Part shown: piece after piece, positions 37,270 through 46,302 of the stretch
Numbering within the stretch: position 1 is the stretch's first letter
How the letters are laid out: every line of letters starts with the position of its first letter
Source of the DNA: Hyalangium versicolor
GTDB taxonomy: Bacteria > Myxococcota > Myxococcia > Myxococcales > Myxococcaceae
Direction of reading: 5' to 3'
DNA: 64,000 nucleotides
NCBI RefSeq assembly: GCF_020103695.1
Contig: NZ_JAHXBF010000041.1
Coordinates: 33,374 to 97,373 of the forward strand
The notes under the pieces: model-generated
Databases searched by the model: none
The model's input: only the letters and a program-made list of their open reading frames with translations
Told to the model about the DNA's origin: nothing
Position numbers and translations under genes: made by a program

Positions 37270-38193
37270 TCAAGCCCGCTTCTTCCAGAGTGCGGCCACC
37301 TCGCCCACAATCCCACGGCGGAAGACAAGCACGCAGAAGACGAAGATGCAGCCCATGATGACCGGGACCCACTCACCCAGCCCGGCGAAATAGTCCTCGA
37401 TCATCACCACCACGAAGGAGCCCGCCAGCGGGCCGAACACCGTCCCCATTCCGCCCAGCAGCGTCATCAGCACGACTTCACCGGACATGTGCCACTGCAC
37501 GTCCGTGAGGGACTCGAGCTGGAACACCAGCGCCTTCGTCGAGCCCGCCAGGCCCGACAGCGCGGCGGACAGGACGAACGCCAGCAGCTTGTACCGGTTG
37601 ACGTCGTAGCCCAGCGAGATGGCTCGAGGCTCGTTCTCCTTGATGGCGCGCAGCACCTGCCCGAAGGGCGAGTGGATCGTCCGGTAGATGAGCAGGAAGC
37701 CCAGCAGGAAGATGCCGAGCACCGTGTAATACATGCCGTAGGGCGAGTTGAGATCCACCACGCCGAACAGCTTCCCCCGAGGAATGCCCTGCAGGCCGTC
37801 CTCGCCATGGGTGAAGGGCAATTGCACCGCCGCGAAGAAGATCAGCTGCGACAGCGCCAGGGTGATCATCGCGAAGTAGATGCCCTGACGGCGGATGGCC
37901 AGCGCGCCGAAGGCGAACCCCAACAGCGCCGCGAACCCCGTGCCCGCCAGGATGCCCAACTCCGGAGGGAACCCCATCTCCTTGATGAGGTGCCCGGTGA
38001 CGTACCCCGCCGAGCCCAGGAAGGCCGCGTGGCCGAACGACAAGAGCCCCGCGTAGCCCAGCAGCAGATTGAAGGCGCTGGCGAACAGCGCGAAGCACAT
38101 CACCTTCATCCAGAGGACGGCATCGTCCACGAAGAAGGGCAGCGCCAGCGCCAGGGCGAGAAGAACCGCATATCCCCACCGTTGTCTCTCCAC
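37270..38193 (-). CDS. livM: branched-chain amino acid ABC transporter permease LivM
   Basis: A 307-residue inner-membrane permease with 8-9 hydrophobic segments. The family marks are LLLGYAGLLSFGHAAFLGSAGYV near residue 45 and the EAA-like loop RAIKENEPRAISLGYDVNRYKLLAFVLSA. It pairs with LivH to form the channel of a high-affinity importer for branched-chain amino acids or related amides. Start is GTG 38193. The gap from the LivH stop is only three bases, so translation is probably coupled. It is the last transporter gene of the operon. Confidence 0.93.
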   Translation of the reverse strand: MERQRWGYAVLLALALALPFFVDDAVLWMKVMCFALFASAFNLLLGYAGLLSFGHAAFLGSAGYVTGHLIKEMGFPPELGILAGTGFAALLGFAFGALAIRRQGIYFAMITLALSQLIFFAAVQLPFTHGEDGLQGIPRGKLFGVVDLNSPYGMYYTVLGIFLLGFLLIYRTIHSPFGQVLRAIKENEPRAISLGYDVNRYKLLAFVLSAALSGLAGSTKALVFQLESLTDVQWHMSGEVVLMTLLGGMGTVFGPLAGSFVVVMIEDYFAGLGEWVPVIMGCIFVFCVLVFRRGIVGEVAALWKKRA

Positions 38194-38196
38194 GCC

Positions 38197-39066
38197 CTAT
38201 GCCTCCTTGCCGAAGAGTCCGGCGGGCCGAACCAGCAGCACCAGCGCCATGATGAGGAAGATGACCGCGTTCGAGGCCTCGGGATAGAAGGCCTTCGTGA
38301 GCCCCTGGAGCAAGCCCAGCGCCAGCCCCGTCACGATCGAGCCCAGGATCGATCCCATTCCGCCAATCACCACCACGGCGAACACGACGATGATGAGGCT
38401 CGAGCCCATCAACGGACTCACCTGATAGATGGGAGCCGCCAGCACTCCGGCCAGCGCCGCCATGCCCACGCCGTACGCATACGTCAGCGTCACCAGCAGC
38501 GGCACGTTCACGCCGAAGGCCTGCAGCAGTGGCGCATTCTCCGTGCCCGCGCGAAGGTAGGCCCCCAGCTTTGTCTTCTCGACGAGAAACCAGGTGGCGA
38601 AGCACACCACCAGCGCCGCGACGATGACCCAGGCCCGGTAGTTGGGCAGGAACATGAAGCCCAGGTTCCGGCCTCCGGCGAGCCCAGCGGGCACGCTGTA
38701 CTGCTGGCCGGAGACTCCATAGAGGTGGCGGAAGATGCCCTCGAAGATGAGCGCCAGCCCGAACGTCAGCAGCAGCCCGTAGAGCGGATCCAGTTTGTAC
38801 AGGCGCGACAGCAGGAATCGCTCGATGAGCACGCCCACTGCGCCCACCACCAGCGGCGCCACGAGCAGCGAGGCCCAGTAGTTGATGCCCAGGTAGGTCA
38901 GCCCCAGCCAGGCCACGAAGGCTCCCAGCATGTACTGCGCACCATGGGCGAAGTTCACGATGTTGAGCAGGCCGAAGATGATGGCCAACCCCAGGCTGAG
39001 GATGGCGTAGAAAGCACCGTTGATCAGCCCGATCAACAACTGCCCCATCAGCACCTGTGCCGACAT
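38197..39066 (-). CDS. livH: branched-chain amino acid ABC transporter permease LivH
   Basis: A 289-residue inner-membrane permease. LLIGLINGAFYAILSLGLAIIFGLLNIVNFAHGAQYMLGAF is the LivH/UrtB hallmark, and the cytoplasmic EAA-like loop is in LGAYLRAGTENAPLLQAFGVNV. It is the partner of LivM in the same operon. The ATG at 39066 starts the first membrane helix. The binding-protein gene ends 82 bases upstream. Confidence 0.94.
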   Translation of the reverse strand: MSAQVLMGQLLIGLINGAFYAILSLGLAIIFGLLNIVNFAHGAQYMLGAFVAWLGLTYLGINYWASLLVAPLVVGAVGVLIERFLLSRLYKLDPLYGLLLTFGLALIFEGIFRHLYGVSGQQYSVPAGLAGGRNLGFMFLPNYRAWVIVAALVVCFATWFLVEKTKLGAYLRAGTENAPLLQAFGVNVPLLVTLTYAYGVGMAALAGVLAAPIYQVSPLMGSSLIIVVFAVVVIGGMGSILGSIVTGLALGLLQGLTKAFYPEASNAVIFLIMALVLLVRPAGLFGKEA

Positions 39067-39148
39067 GAAGAGAACCTCGTGAGCAGGGGGAACACCTCCG
39101 CGGCGCGCACAACCCGCTCGCGCGCCGCGGGCAGCCCTTCGGGCCGGA

Positions 39149-40468
39149 CTACTTCTTGATCAGCGGACACTCGCTCTGGGACAGCGGCTTGGCCACCTGC
39201 TCGGCCGGGATGGTCTGCTTCACCGTGTAGTAGTCCCAGGGCTTCTTGGACTCGGACGGCTTCTTCACCTGGAGCAGGTACATGTCGTGCGCCAGGCGGC
39301 CGTCGTCGCGGAGCTTGCCGTTGCGGATGACGGGATCGTTGATGGTGATGGACTTCAGGTACTGGGCAATGGCCGTCGGGTCATCCGTGCCGGTGGCCTC
39401 GATGGCCTTCAGGTAGTTGAAGATGGAGGAATACACGCCCGCATGGACCATGGTGGGCGCCTTCTTGAACTTGTCGAAGAAGCCCTTGGACCAGGCGCGC
39501 GACTTGTCATCCAGGTCCCAGTAGAAGCCCTCGGTGAGGTACATGCCCTGGGTGTTCTCCAGTCCCAGGCTGTGTACATCCGAGATGAACACCAGCAGGC
39601 CGGCCAGCTTCTGGCCGGAGTCGGTGAGCCCGAACTCCTTGGCTTGCTTCACCGAGTTGATGAGGTCCCCACCCGCGTTGGCCAGGCCGAGGATCTTCGC
39701 CCCGGAGGCCTGGGCCTGCAGCAGGTACGAGGAGAAGTCCGAGGTGTTCAGCGGGTGCCGCGAGACGCCGAGCACCTTGCCGCCCTTGGCCTTGATGGTG
39801 GCGGCGGTGTCCGCCTCCAGCGAGTGTCCGAAGGCATAGTCCGCAGTGAGGAAGTACCAGGTGTCTCCCCCCTCCTTGAACACGGCCGCACCGGTGCCAG
39901 TGGCCAGCGCATAGGTGTCGTACATCCAGTGCACGCCCGTGGGCGAACAGTTCTTCCCGGTGAGCGCCGTGGAGCCCGCGCCGCTCACGGCCACCCACTT
40001 GCTCTTGGTCTTGCCCAGCTCCTGGACGGCGAGCGCCGTGGCGGAGTTGGTGAGATCGAAGATGCCGTCGACCTTCTCCACGTCGAACCAGGTGCGCGCC
40101 TTGCTCGAGGCGACGTCCGCCTTGTTCTGGTGGTCCGCGGAGACGAGCTCCACCTTCTTGCCGAGCAACGTGCCCTTGCCCCCGGTCGCCTCATCGATGG
40201 CCATCTGCGCGGCCACAACGGAGCCCTGGCCCGCCAGGTCCGAGTAGAGGCCGGACATGTCCGTGAGCACGCCGACCTTGATGACGTCATCGGAGATCTT
40301 CACCGTCTTGGGCGCGGCAGCCGGAGTCGATGCAGCCGGAGTCGACGCGGCCGGAGCGGCGGGCGCGGCCGGAGCAGCAGGCTTGGCGGGCTGACCTGCC
40401 AGGGCCACCCCAGCCAACAGGGACAGGACGGCTCCAGACTTCACGGAGGGGGAACGCTTCAGCTTCAT
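39149..40468 (-). CDS. periplasmic substrate-binding protein of the liv-type ABC transporter
   Basis: A 439-residue type I periplasmic binding protein. The signal peptide is followed by an Ala/Pro-rich linker with repeated PAAPAAS and TPAAST units (about residues 25-50), longer than in most relatives. The fold begins IKVGVLTDMSGLYSDLAGQGSVVAAQMAIDEA. Its closest pattern is the subgroup binding short-chain amides, urea or aromatic acids (WFDVEKVDGIFDLTNSATALAVQ), so branched-chain amino acids are only one option. It sits between the ATPase genes and the permeases in the same operon. Confidence 0.93.
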   Translation of the reverse strand: MKLKRSPSVKSGAVLSLLAGVALAGQPAKPAAPAAPAAPAASTPAASTPAAAPKTVKISDDVIKVGVLTDMSGLYSDLAGQGSVVAAQMAIDEATGGKGTLLGKKVELVSADHQNKADVASSKARTWFDVEKVDGIFDLTNSATALAVQELGKTKSKWVAVSGAGSTALTGKNCSPTGVHWMYDTYALATGTGAAVFKEGGDTWYFLTADYAFGHSLEADTAATIKAKGGKVLGVSRHPLNTSDFSSYLLQAQASGAKILGLANAGGDLINSVKQAKEFGLTDSGQKLAGLLVFISDVHSLGLENTQGMYLTEGFYWDLDDKSRAWSKGFFDKFKKAPTMVHAGVYSSIFNYLKAIEATGTDDPTAIAQYLKSITINDPVIRNGKLRDDGRLAHDMYLLQVKKPSESKKPWDYYTVKQTIPAEQVAKPLSQSECPLIKK

Positions 40469-40517
40469 GCGGTGACTCCTTGAGAAGGGGGGATAGAGCG
40501 ATTGCGGCGCGGGCTCC

Positions 40518-41237
40518 CTAGACGCCGAGCTGGTGGTGGAGGGAGTCCATCTTCGAGGCCAGCTCATCCTTACGAATCATCTCGCTGATGTGGCCGTGGC
40601 CCATCACGTAGTGCCGATCCGCCAGCGGCGCGGCGAACTGGAAGTTCTGTTCCACCAGAACGATGGTGTAGCCCCGCTCCTTGAGCTGGCCGATGACCCG
40701 GCCGAGCAGTTGGACGATGACGGGCGCCAGGCCCTCGGTGATTTCGTCCAGCAGCAGGAGCTGCGCCCCGGTCAGCAGGATGCGGGCGAGCGCCAACATC
40801 TGCTGCTCGCCTCCAGACAGGCGCGTGCCCTGGCTCTTCCGGCGCTCGAGCAGGTTGGGGAACATCTTGTAAATCTCCTCCACCGTCATCCCCCCGCTGC
40901 GCACCTTGGGCAGCAGTTGGAGGTTCTCCTCGACGCTGAGGCTGGAGAAGATGCCCCGCTCCTCGGGGCAGTAGCCGACGCCCAGGTGGGCCACCTTGTG
41001 CGAGGCCATGCCGATGACTTCGCGCCCGTTCACCATGATGGAGCCGCTGCGTTTGCCCACCAGCCCCATGATGGCCTTCAAGGTGGTGGTGCGCCCGGAG
41101 CCATTGCGCCCCAGCAGGGTCACCAGCTCGCCGCGGTTCACGGTCATGTCCACGCCATGGAGGATGTGCGACTCCCCATAGAAGGCGTGGAGGTTGGTGA
41201 TGCGGAGGATTTCGGTGGGTTGATCGTCAGGAGGCAA
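40518..41237 (-). CDS. livF: ABC transporter ATPase LivF
   Basis: A 239-residue ATP-binding subunit. Walker A reads GRNGSGRTT, with Arg49 in place of the usual Lys. Signature is RLSGGEQQMLALARILL and Walker B is LLLLDEITEGLAP. The rest (IGYCPEERGIFSSLSVEENL-like) is normal for LivF. The Arg form may be a subgroup trait. Start is TTG 41237 with GGGAG six bases upstream, overlapping the end of livG by 11 bases. It pairs with LivG to power the LivHM channel. Confidence 0.93.
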   Translation of the reverse strand: MPPDDQPTEILRITNLHAFYGESHILHGVDMTVNRGELVTLLGRNGSGRTTTLKAIMGLVGKRSGSIMVNGREVIGMASHKVAHLGVGYCPEERGIFSSLSVEENLQLLPKVRSGGMTVEEIYKMFPNLLERRKSQGTRLSGGEQQMLALARILLTGAQLLLLDEITEGLAPVIVQLLGRVIGQLKERGYTIVLVEQNFQFAAPLADRHYVMGHGHISEMIRKDELASKMDSLHHQLGV

Positions 41238-41985
41238 CGGCGGCTCCCAGGTAGGCTTCCCGGACCTGCGGATTCTTCGACACCTCTTCGTAGGGCCCCT
41301 CGGCCAGGATGCTCCCGCGCTGGAGCACCGTGATGGTGTGAGACAGGTGGGACACCACGCTCAGGTTGTGCTCGACCATCAGGATGGTGCGCTGGGCCGA
41401 GACGCGCTGGATGAGCGCGGTGACGAGCGCGATGTCCTCATGGCCCATACCGGAGGTGGGCTCGTCCAACAGCAGCAGCTCCGGATCGAGCGCCAGCGTG
41501 GTGGCAAGCTCGAGCGTGCGCTTGCGTCCGTAGGGCATCTCCACCGCGAGCGTGTCCGCGAAGGAGCGCAAGCCCACCTCCTCCAGGAGGGCATGGGCGC
41601 GATCGTTCAGGCTCCGCAGCGTGTGCTCGGAGCTCCAGAAGTGGAAGGAGGTGCCCAGCTTGCGCTGCAGGGCCACGCGGATGTTCTCGAGCACCGTCAT
41701 GTGCGGGAACACCGCGGAGATCTGGAACGAGCGGACCATGCCGCGCCGGGCCACCGCCGCAGGCTTCACCGAGGTGATGTCCGCCCCCTTGTAGAAGATG
41801 CGACCCCGGGTGGGCACCAGGAACTTCGTCAACAGGTTGAAGCACGTCGTCTTGCCCGCGCCGTTGGGGCCAATGAGCGCGTGAATCGTCCCGCGCTTCA
41901 CGCGAAGGTTCACGCCATTGACCGCGACGAAGCCCTTGAACTCGCGGGTGAGGTTTCTCGTCTCGAGGATGAAGTCGTTGCTCAC
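41227..41985 (-). CDS. livG: ABC transporter ATPase LivG
   Basis: A 252-residue ATP-binding subunit. Walker A is GPNGAGKTT, the LivG-type MVRSFQISAVFPHMTVLENIRVALQ follows, and Walker B is LLLLDEPTSGMGHED. The region usually holding LSGGQ reads MPYGRKRTLELATTLA, the known degenerate LivG form. I chose GTG 41985 because GGGAG lies seven bases upstream. A TTG at 42009 is possible. This is the first gene of the five-gene transporter operon, divergent from the porin gene. Confidence 0.93.
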   Translation of the reverse strand: MSNDFILETRNLTREFKGFVAVNGVNLRVKRGTIHALIGPNGAGKTTCFNLLTKFLVPTRGRIFYKGADITSVKPAAVARRGMVRSFQISAVFPHMTVLENIRVALQRKLGTSFHFWSSEHTLRSLNDRAHALLEEVGLRSFADTLAVEMPYGRKRTLELATTLALDPELLLLDEPTSGMGHEDIALVTALIQRVSAQRTILMVEHNLSVVSHLSHTITVLQRGSILAEGPYEEVSKNPQVREAYLGAAVAS

Positions 41986-42171
41986 GGAGTGGCTCCCGCG
42001 CTCCCCCAATCACCGTTGCGCGGGCGGAGCCTACCCTACTCATCCTCCAGAACAAGGCACTCGGCGCATGACGCAGGAAGTCGTGAACGGGAACATTTTC
42101 CACATGAGGAGTGATTCATGCCTCATCCCCCAGCGCCCGACAGTAAGCTGCCGCCCCGGAGGGCTCTCTAT

Positions 42172-43833
42172 ATGGTCATGACTCGGCAGATTGCGTGGTT
42201 GGCAGCAAGTCTCTGTCTGGGAAGTACCGCAGTGGCGCAGACGGCTGTCGCTCCCCCCCAACCCCCGGAACCGCCCGGGACACCGGACACCAAGACTCCG
42301 GACCCGGTCCCCGCGCCTTCCGCGCCGCGAGCCGCGGAAGCACCTCCGCCTCCCATGTCGCCTCCGCCGCCGGCCGCGCCCCCGGCGGACCCCAACCAGC
42401 CGCGCGCCACCGCGTTCACCACGCTGCGCCTCCTTCGAGAGAAGCAGGTCCTCACCGAGGAGGAGTACCAGGCGGCGCTGCGCGACCTGGGCGAGCCGCT
42501 GGGCCAGCGCGCGAGCGACGCCAACACCTTCGTCTTCGGCAAGTGGTCGACGACCATCTACGGCTTTGCCGAGGCCGACTTCATGTACCACTCGACCGAG
42601 GGCTTCAACGACTTCGTGGGCAACCAACAAGTCCCCCGCCCCGGAACCTTCGCGGGAGACCACGGGCGCACCACCTTCACGGCGCGAGACTCCCGCTTTG
42701 GCTTGCGCGTCAAGACGCCTTCACCCGCGGGCTACTCGTTCACCGCCAACCTCGAGGCGGACTTCCTCGGCTCGGAGCCCGGCATCTTCCAGAACACGGG
42801 CGGCACGGCGCCCACGCCGGGCTCGACCAACTCCGAGGCGGCCTTCTTCAGCAACCCCACCCTGCGCATCCGCCATGCCTTCTTCAAGGCGGAGACCCCC
42901 ATCCTCGACTTCACCGTCGGGCAGACGTGGAACCTGATTGGCTGGCAGGGCACCTATATCCCCGCTGTCGTCCAGTGGCCCGGCGTGGTCGGCGAGCTGT
43001 TCGGGCGCACGGTCCAGGCGCGCGTGGGCAAGACGATCAAGACGGATCCGCTCACGGTCGAGCTGGCCGTGGCGGCCCTTCGCCCCTCGCAGCGGGATTC
43101 GTCGATCCCGAACATCCAGGCGGGTGCGCGCGCGGCCCTCACGAAGTGGACGGGCATCCACACGTCCTTCTTGACGGCGACCGCGGTGCAGCCGTTGTCC
43201 CTGGCCATCACGGGTGACACGCGCACCTTCAAGGTGCCCGAGTTCACCGCCGACCCCCACGCCGTCAACAAAGCCTCGGGCGGCGCCTTCGCGGTGGACG
43301 CCTTCATCCCCATCATCCCCGGGACGAAGGACAAGAAGGACAACGCACTGGCGCTCACGGCGGAGTTCGCGCGGGGCTCGGGCATCGCGGACCAGTACAC
43401 GGCCGCGGCGAACGGCATCGCCAACCCCGCCCTGCCTCCTCCCACAGCGACGCCGCAGAACCCCAATCCCGCGTCACCCGCGTTCCCGGCGCGCATCGAT
43501 CCGGGGCTCGCCGTCTATGACGCGAGCGGCGCGCTGCACCTGGTGAAGACCCAGAGCTGGTACGTGAACGGTGAGTACTACGTGCCCGGAACCGAGGGCC
43601 GGCTGGGCCTCTTCGCCGGCTACTACCGGTTGGATGTGAAGAACCTGGGGGACTTCACCACGAACCCCGCGGCCGCCCGGAAGAGCATCGCGATGATCGA
43701 GGGAGGCGCGTTCGTCGATGCGACGCAGGCCATCCGGATCGGCTTGGACTACGCTCAGATCCGGGACACGTACCAGGATGGGACCCTGGCCAAGGACTGG
43801 GCCGTGCAGAGCAGCGCGTTCTTCTTCTTCTGA
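42172..43833 (+). CDS. outer-membrane porin (DcaP-like)
   Basis: A 553-residue outer-membrane protein. The signal peptide ends AVAQ (about residue 23). A long Pro/Ala/Glu linker follows (residues 25-85), then a short helix LRLLREKQVLTEEEYQAALRDL and a beta-barrel starting near STTIYGFAEADFMYHSTEG. The barrel includes RFGLRVKTPSPAGYSFTANLEADFLG and ends in four Phe, fitting the Bam C-terminal signal. It resembles DcaP-type porins for dicarboxylates. GGAGGG lies eight bases before ATG 42172. It is divergent from the liv-type operon and may supply the same nutrient. Confidence 0.88.
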   Translation: MVMTRQIAWLAASLCLGSTAVAQTAVAPPQPPEPPGTPDTKTPDPVPAPSAPRAAEAPPPPMSPPPPAAPPADPNQPRATAFTTLRLLREKQVLTEEEYQAALRDLGEPLGQRASDANTFVFGKWSTTIYGFAEADFMYHSTEGFNDFVGNQQVPRPGTFAGDHGRTTFTARDSRFGLRVKTPSPAGYSFTANLEADFLGSEPGIFQNTGGTAPTPGSTNSEAAFFSNPTLRIRHAFFKAETPILDFTVGQTWNLIGWQGTYIPAVVQWPGVVGELFGRTVQARVGKTIKTDPLTVELAVAALRPSQRDSSIPNIQAGARAALTKWTGIHTSFLTATAVQPLSLAITGDTRTFKVPEFTADPHAVNKASGGAFAVDAFIPIIPGTKDKKDNALALTAEFARGSGIADQYTAAANGIANPALPPPTATPQNPNPASPAFPARIDPGLAVYDASGALHLVKTQSWYVNGEYYVPGTEGRLGLFAGYYRLDVKNLGDFTTNPAAARKSIAMIEGGAFVDATQAIRIGLDYAQIRDTYQDGTLAKDWAVQSSAFFFF

Positions 43834-43863
43834 GCCCTTCAGGGCAGCCCCTGGCCTGGCGGT

Positions 43864-43903
43864 CTGAACCAGCTGGTATGCTGGCCATACCAGTTCGGTT
43901 CAG
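43864..43903. promoter_or_regulatory. long imperfect inverted repeat between porin and CPBP genes
   Basis: An 8-base arm at 43873-43880 (CTGGTATG) pairs perfectly with 43886-43893 around a 5-base loop. Outside it, CTGAACC at 43864-43870 pairs with GGTTCAG at 43897-43903, with one bulged base and one wobble between. It lies 30 bases past the porin stop and 40 before the CPBP start. It could be a terminator, although no T run follows, or a GntR-type operator (TGGTAT...ATACCA). Confidence 0.6.
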
Positions 43904-43943
43904 CTCCGCCCCGAGGGCGTTCACTCCTTCCTGAAGGGAATCC

Positions 43944-44813
43944 ATGAGGCGTCCGTCCGAATCGCTGGGCAGGCGTTTCCTGCGGTTCCCGCTGACGCGG
44001 ATCGTGCTGGGCACGTTTGCCGTCGCGCTCTCCGTGGGACTGGCGATGTCACTGGCCAGTTCCATGGGCGACAAGCTGGGCGGCAGCATGTGGAAGTGGC
44101 TGATGGGTGCCAGCGCCGCGCTGGCAGCGTATGGACTCTATGTGCGCCTCACGGAGAGGCGTCCGCTCTCGGAGTTCTCCCAGGAGGGAGCACCCGCTGA
44201 ACTCGGCTTGGGGCTGCTGACCGGGGCCCTGCTGGTGGTGGCCGTCATCGGCATGCTCGCCACGGTCGGCGCCTACGCGTGGGTGGGAAGCAACGGCTGG
44301 AGCATGACGTTCCTCATTCCTCTGGCGGAGATGATCTTCGCCGGCGTGTTCGAGGAGCTCCTGTTCCGTGGAATCCTCTTCCGCATCACCGAGCAGTCCC
44401 TGGGGAGCTGGCCTGCGCTGGCCATCTCAGCGTTCCTGTTCGGCCTGGCACACCTCGCGGGAGCCGGTGCAGGAGTGCTGGCGATTGCGAACACTGTGGT
44501 GGCCGGCGCGTTCTTCGCTGCGGCGTTCATGGTGACGCGCCGCCTGTGGCTGTGCATCGGCATGCACGTCGCCTGGAACTACACCCTGGGCACCCTCTTC
44601 TCCATCGCGGTCTCCGGCCATGAGAGCACCGGGCTGCTTCAAGGGAGACTGAGCGGCCCGGACTGGCTCACCGGCGGCCAGTACGGCGTGGAGGGCTCGG
44701 TGTTCACCCTGCTCGTGCTCTCCGTGGCGAGCGCCTGGCTCCTGTGGAGAGCCAAAGCGAAAGGACACGTTGTCGCGAGGGCGCCTCGCACGGCCGGGCA
44801 GCCTACGGGATGA
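43944..44813 (+). CDS. CPBP family intramembrane glutamic protease
   Basis: A 289-residue inner-membrane protein with about eight hydrophobic segments. The CPBP/Rce1 motifs are all present: EELLFRG with Glu137-Glu138, FLFGLAH, and HVAWNY near residue 210. Members act as intramembrane proteases or as immunity factors for bacteriocins. The context is a porin upstream and an SDR gene convergent downstream, so its target is unknown. GAAGGGAAT precedes the ATG. Confidence 0.92.
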   Translation: MRRPSESLGRRFLRFPLTRIVLGTFAVALSVGLAMSLASSMGDKLGGSMWKWLMGASAALAAYGLYVRLTERRPLSEFSQEGAPAELGLGLLTGALLVVAVIGMLATVGAYAWVGSNGWSMTFLIPLAEMIFAGVFEELLFRGILFRITEQSLGSWPALAISAFLFGLAHLAGAGAGVLAIANTVVAGAFFAAAFMVTRRLWLCIGMHVAWNYTLGTLFSIAVSGHESTGLLQGRLSGPDWLTGGQYGVEGSVFTLLVLSVASAWLLWRAKAKGHVVARAPRTAGQPTG

Positions 44814-44864
44814 AGTTGTTCCGCAGGCCATGCGCGACCGGCTTCGAGTCTCTAACGATAGAGT

Positions 44865-45836
44865 TCAGAAACTCTCGCGCACCCACGCTTCGCTCTGGGC
44901 CCAGAGCGAAGCAGCCCGCTCCGTGTCGAGCGCATAAGGACGAACCCCTTCGCTGGTGTGATCGAGCGGGTCGAGGGTCACCCTGGTGGTGACATGGCAG
45001 TTCTCGCAGTAGCGGCCTCCGACGTCGTCCGCCGCGGCCACCACCGCGGCCCAGACCGAGGTTGCGGCGCCTTGAGGAATCGTCTTGAGCACGAACAGAG
45101 GCTTACCGCGAGCAGCGAGGTCCGCATTGGTTTCCTCGACCATGGACGCAAGGGAGTCGGCGGGGAGGTGACGCCCCAACTCCGTCTGGATGACGCCCGG
45201 GTGCACCGCCGTGGCTCGCACCCCACGCTCGCGGAGGCGCCTATCGAGCTCCACCGCGAACAGGATGTTCGCGGTCTTGGAGCGCCCGTAGGCGACAAAC
45301 GGCTCGTAAGGCGTACGCTCGAAGTTGGGATCATCGAGATCGACGTCCGCGTAGCGATGCCCCGCCGACGCAAGTACTACCACCCTCGAGCCTGAATGGA
45401 GCAGGGAGGCAATCCGGTTGACGAGCACGAAATGCCCCAGGTGATTGGTGCCGAGTTGCGTCTCGAATCCATCCTCGGTCAGGCCCAACGGACACGCCAT
45501 CACACCCGCGTTGGTAATGATGACGTCGAACGGCTCTCCCCGGTCCCGCAGCGTGTCAGCGCAGCGACGGACGCTCGCCAGCGAAGCGAGGTCCAACTCC
45601 ACCAGCTCCAATCCGCCGGGACCGGCACTTGCCGCGCGCACCCCGCGGGTCGCGGCTTCCGCCTTCGCCAGATCGCGGGCAGTGCCCACCACGTGGGCGC
45701 CGTGGGCAACGAGCGCGCGCGCCGTCTCGATTCCGAGGCCAGCCGACACGCCGGTAACCAGGATGCGCTTGCCGCTGAGATCGTGGTTCTCGAGCACGTC
45801 GTCTGTCGTCGACGTCACTCCAAAAGACAGGGTCAT
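44865..45836 (-). CDS. SDR family oxidoreductase, retinol-dehydrogenase-like
   Basis: A 323-residue short-chain dehydrogenase of the longer RDH/WWOX-like type. The NADP site is VTGVSAGLGIETARALVAHGAHV, followed by TNAGVM, the catalytic Ser in VVLASAGH and YGRSKTAN. The C-terminus has NCHVTT and a short extra domain. It lies 21 bases downstream of the PhnB-like gene and in one run with the TetR gene, so all three are likely one operon. The substrate is unknown, probably a lipophilic alcohol or ketone. Confidence 0.92.
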   Translation of the reverse strand: MTLSFGVTSTTDDVLENHDLSGKRILVTGVSAGLGIETARALVAHGAHVVGTARDLAKAEAATRGVRAASAGPGGLELVELDLASLASVRRCADTLRDRGEPFDVIITNAGVMACPLGLTEDGFETQLGTNHLGHFVLVNRIASLLHSGSRVVVLASAGHRYADVDLDDPNFERTPYEPFVAYGRSKTANILFAVELDRRLRERGVRATAVHPGVIQTELGRHLPADSLASMVEETNADLAARGKPLFVLKTIPQGAATSVWAAVVAAADDVGGRYCENCHVTTRVTLDPLDHTSEGVRPYALDTERAASLWAQSEAWVRESF

Positions 45837-45857
45837 GTTGTCTCCCAGAGCACTGGC

Positions 45858-46283
45858 TCAGGACGCCTTGTACGCCGTCGCGACATCCAGGACCCACGTG
45901 ATGCCGAAGCGATCCTTGAGCATGCCGTACAGCGGGGTCCATCCCGACGGCGCCAGGGGCTGCGCGATCGTCGCGCCAGCGGAGAGCTTCTCCCAGAGCG
46001 CGGAGATCTCGGTGGCTGAGTCACCACGAACCGAGACGAAGAACGGGTTCTTGCCTTGCTCCCAGGGCATCCGGGAGGGCACGTCATAGGCCATCACTCG
46101 AAAGCCATTCTTCGCGGTGACCTGGCCCCACATCACCTGATCAGCCTCCGACGGGGCCTGGACGTTCTGGGCGTCCTTGTATGTGACGATCGTGATGTCC
46201 CCCCCAAACACGGACTGGTAGAACTCCAGCGCCGCGCGAGCATCGCCACGGAAGTTGAGGTGGTTGGTAACGCTGACGGTCAT
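45858..46283 (-). CDS. PhnB-like VOC family protein
   Basis: A 141-residue VOC-fold protein of the PhnB/3-demethylubiquinone-methyltransferase-like group: LNFRGDARAALEFYQSVFGGDITIVTY, DQVMWGQVTAKNGFRVMAYD, and SGWTPLYGMLKDRFGITWVLDV. The group lacks a firmly assigned activity and often serves as a binding or resistance protein. It sits between the TetR gene (19 bases) and the SDR gene (21 bases), same strand. ATG 46283 begins the first strand. Confidence 0.9.
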   Translation of the reverse strand: MTVSVTNHLNFRGDARAALEFYQSVFGGDITIVTYKDAQNVQAPSEADQVMWGQVTAKNGFRVMAYDVPSRMPWEQGKNPFFVSVRGDSATEISALWEKLSAGATIAQPLAPSGWTPLYGMLKDRFGITWVLDVATAYKAS

Positions 46284-46302
46284 GACTTTCCTCTATGCAG
46301 GT

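Noticed and set aside
37489..39159. 556-codon plus-strand frame opposite livM and livH
   Set aside because: It lies antisense to two clear permease genes and has no domain.
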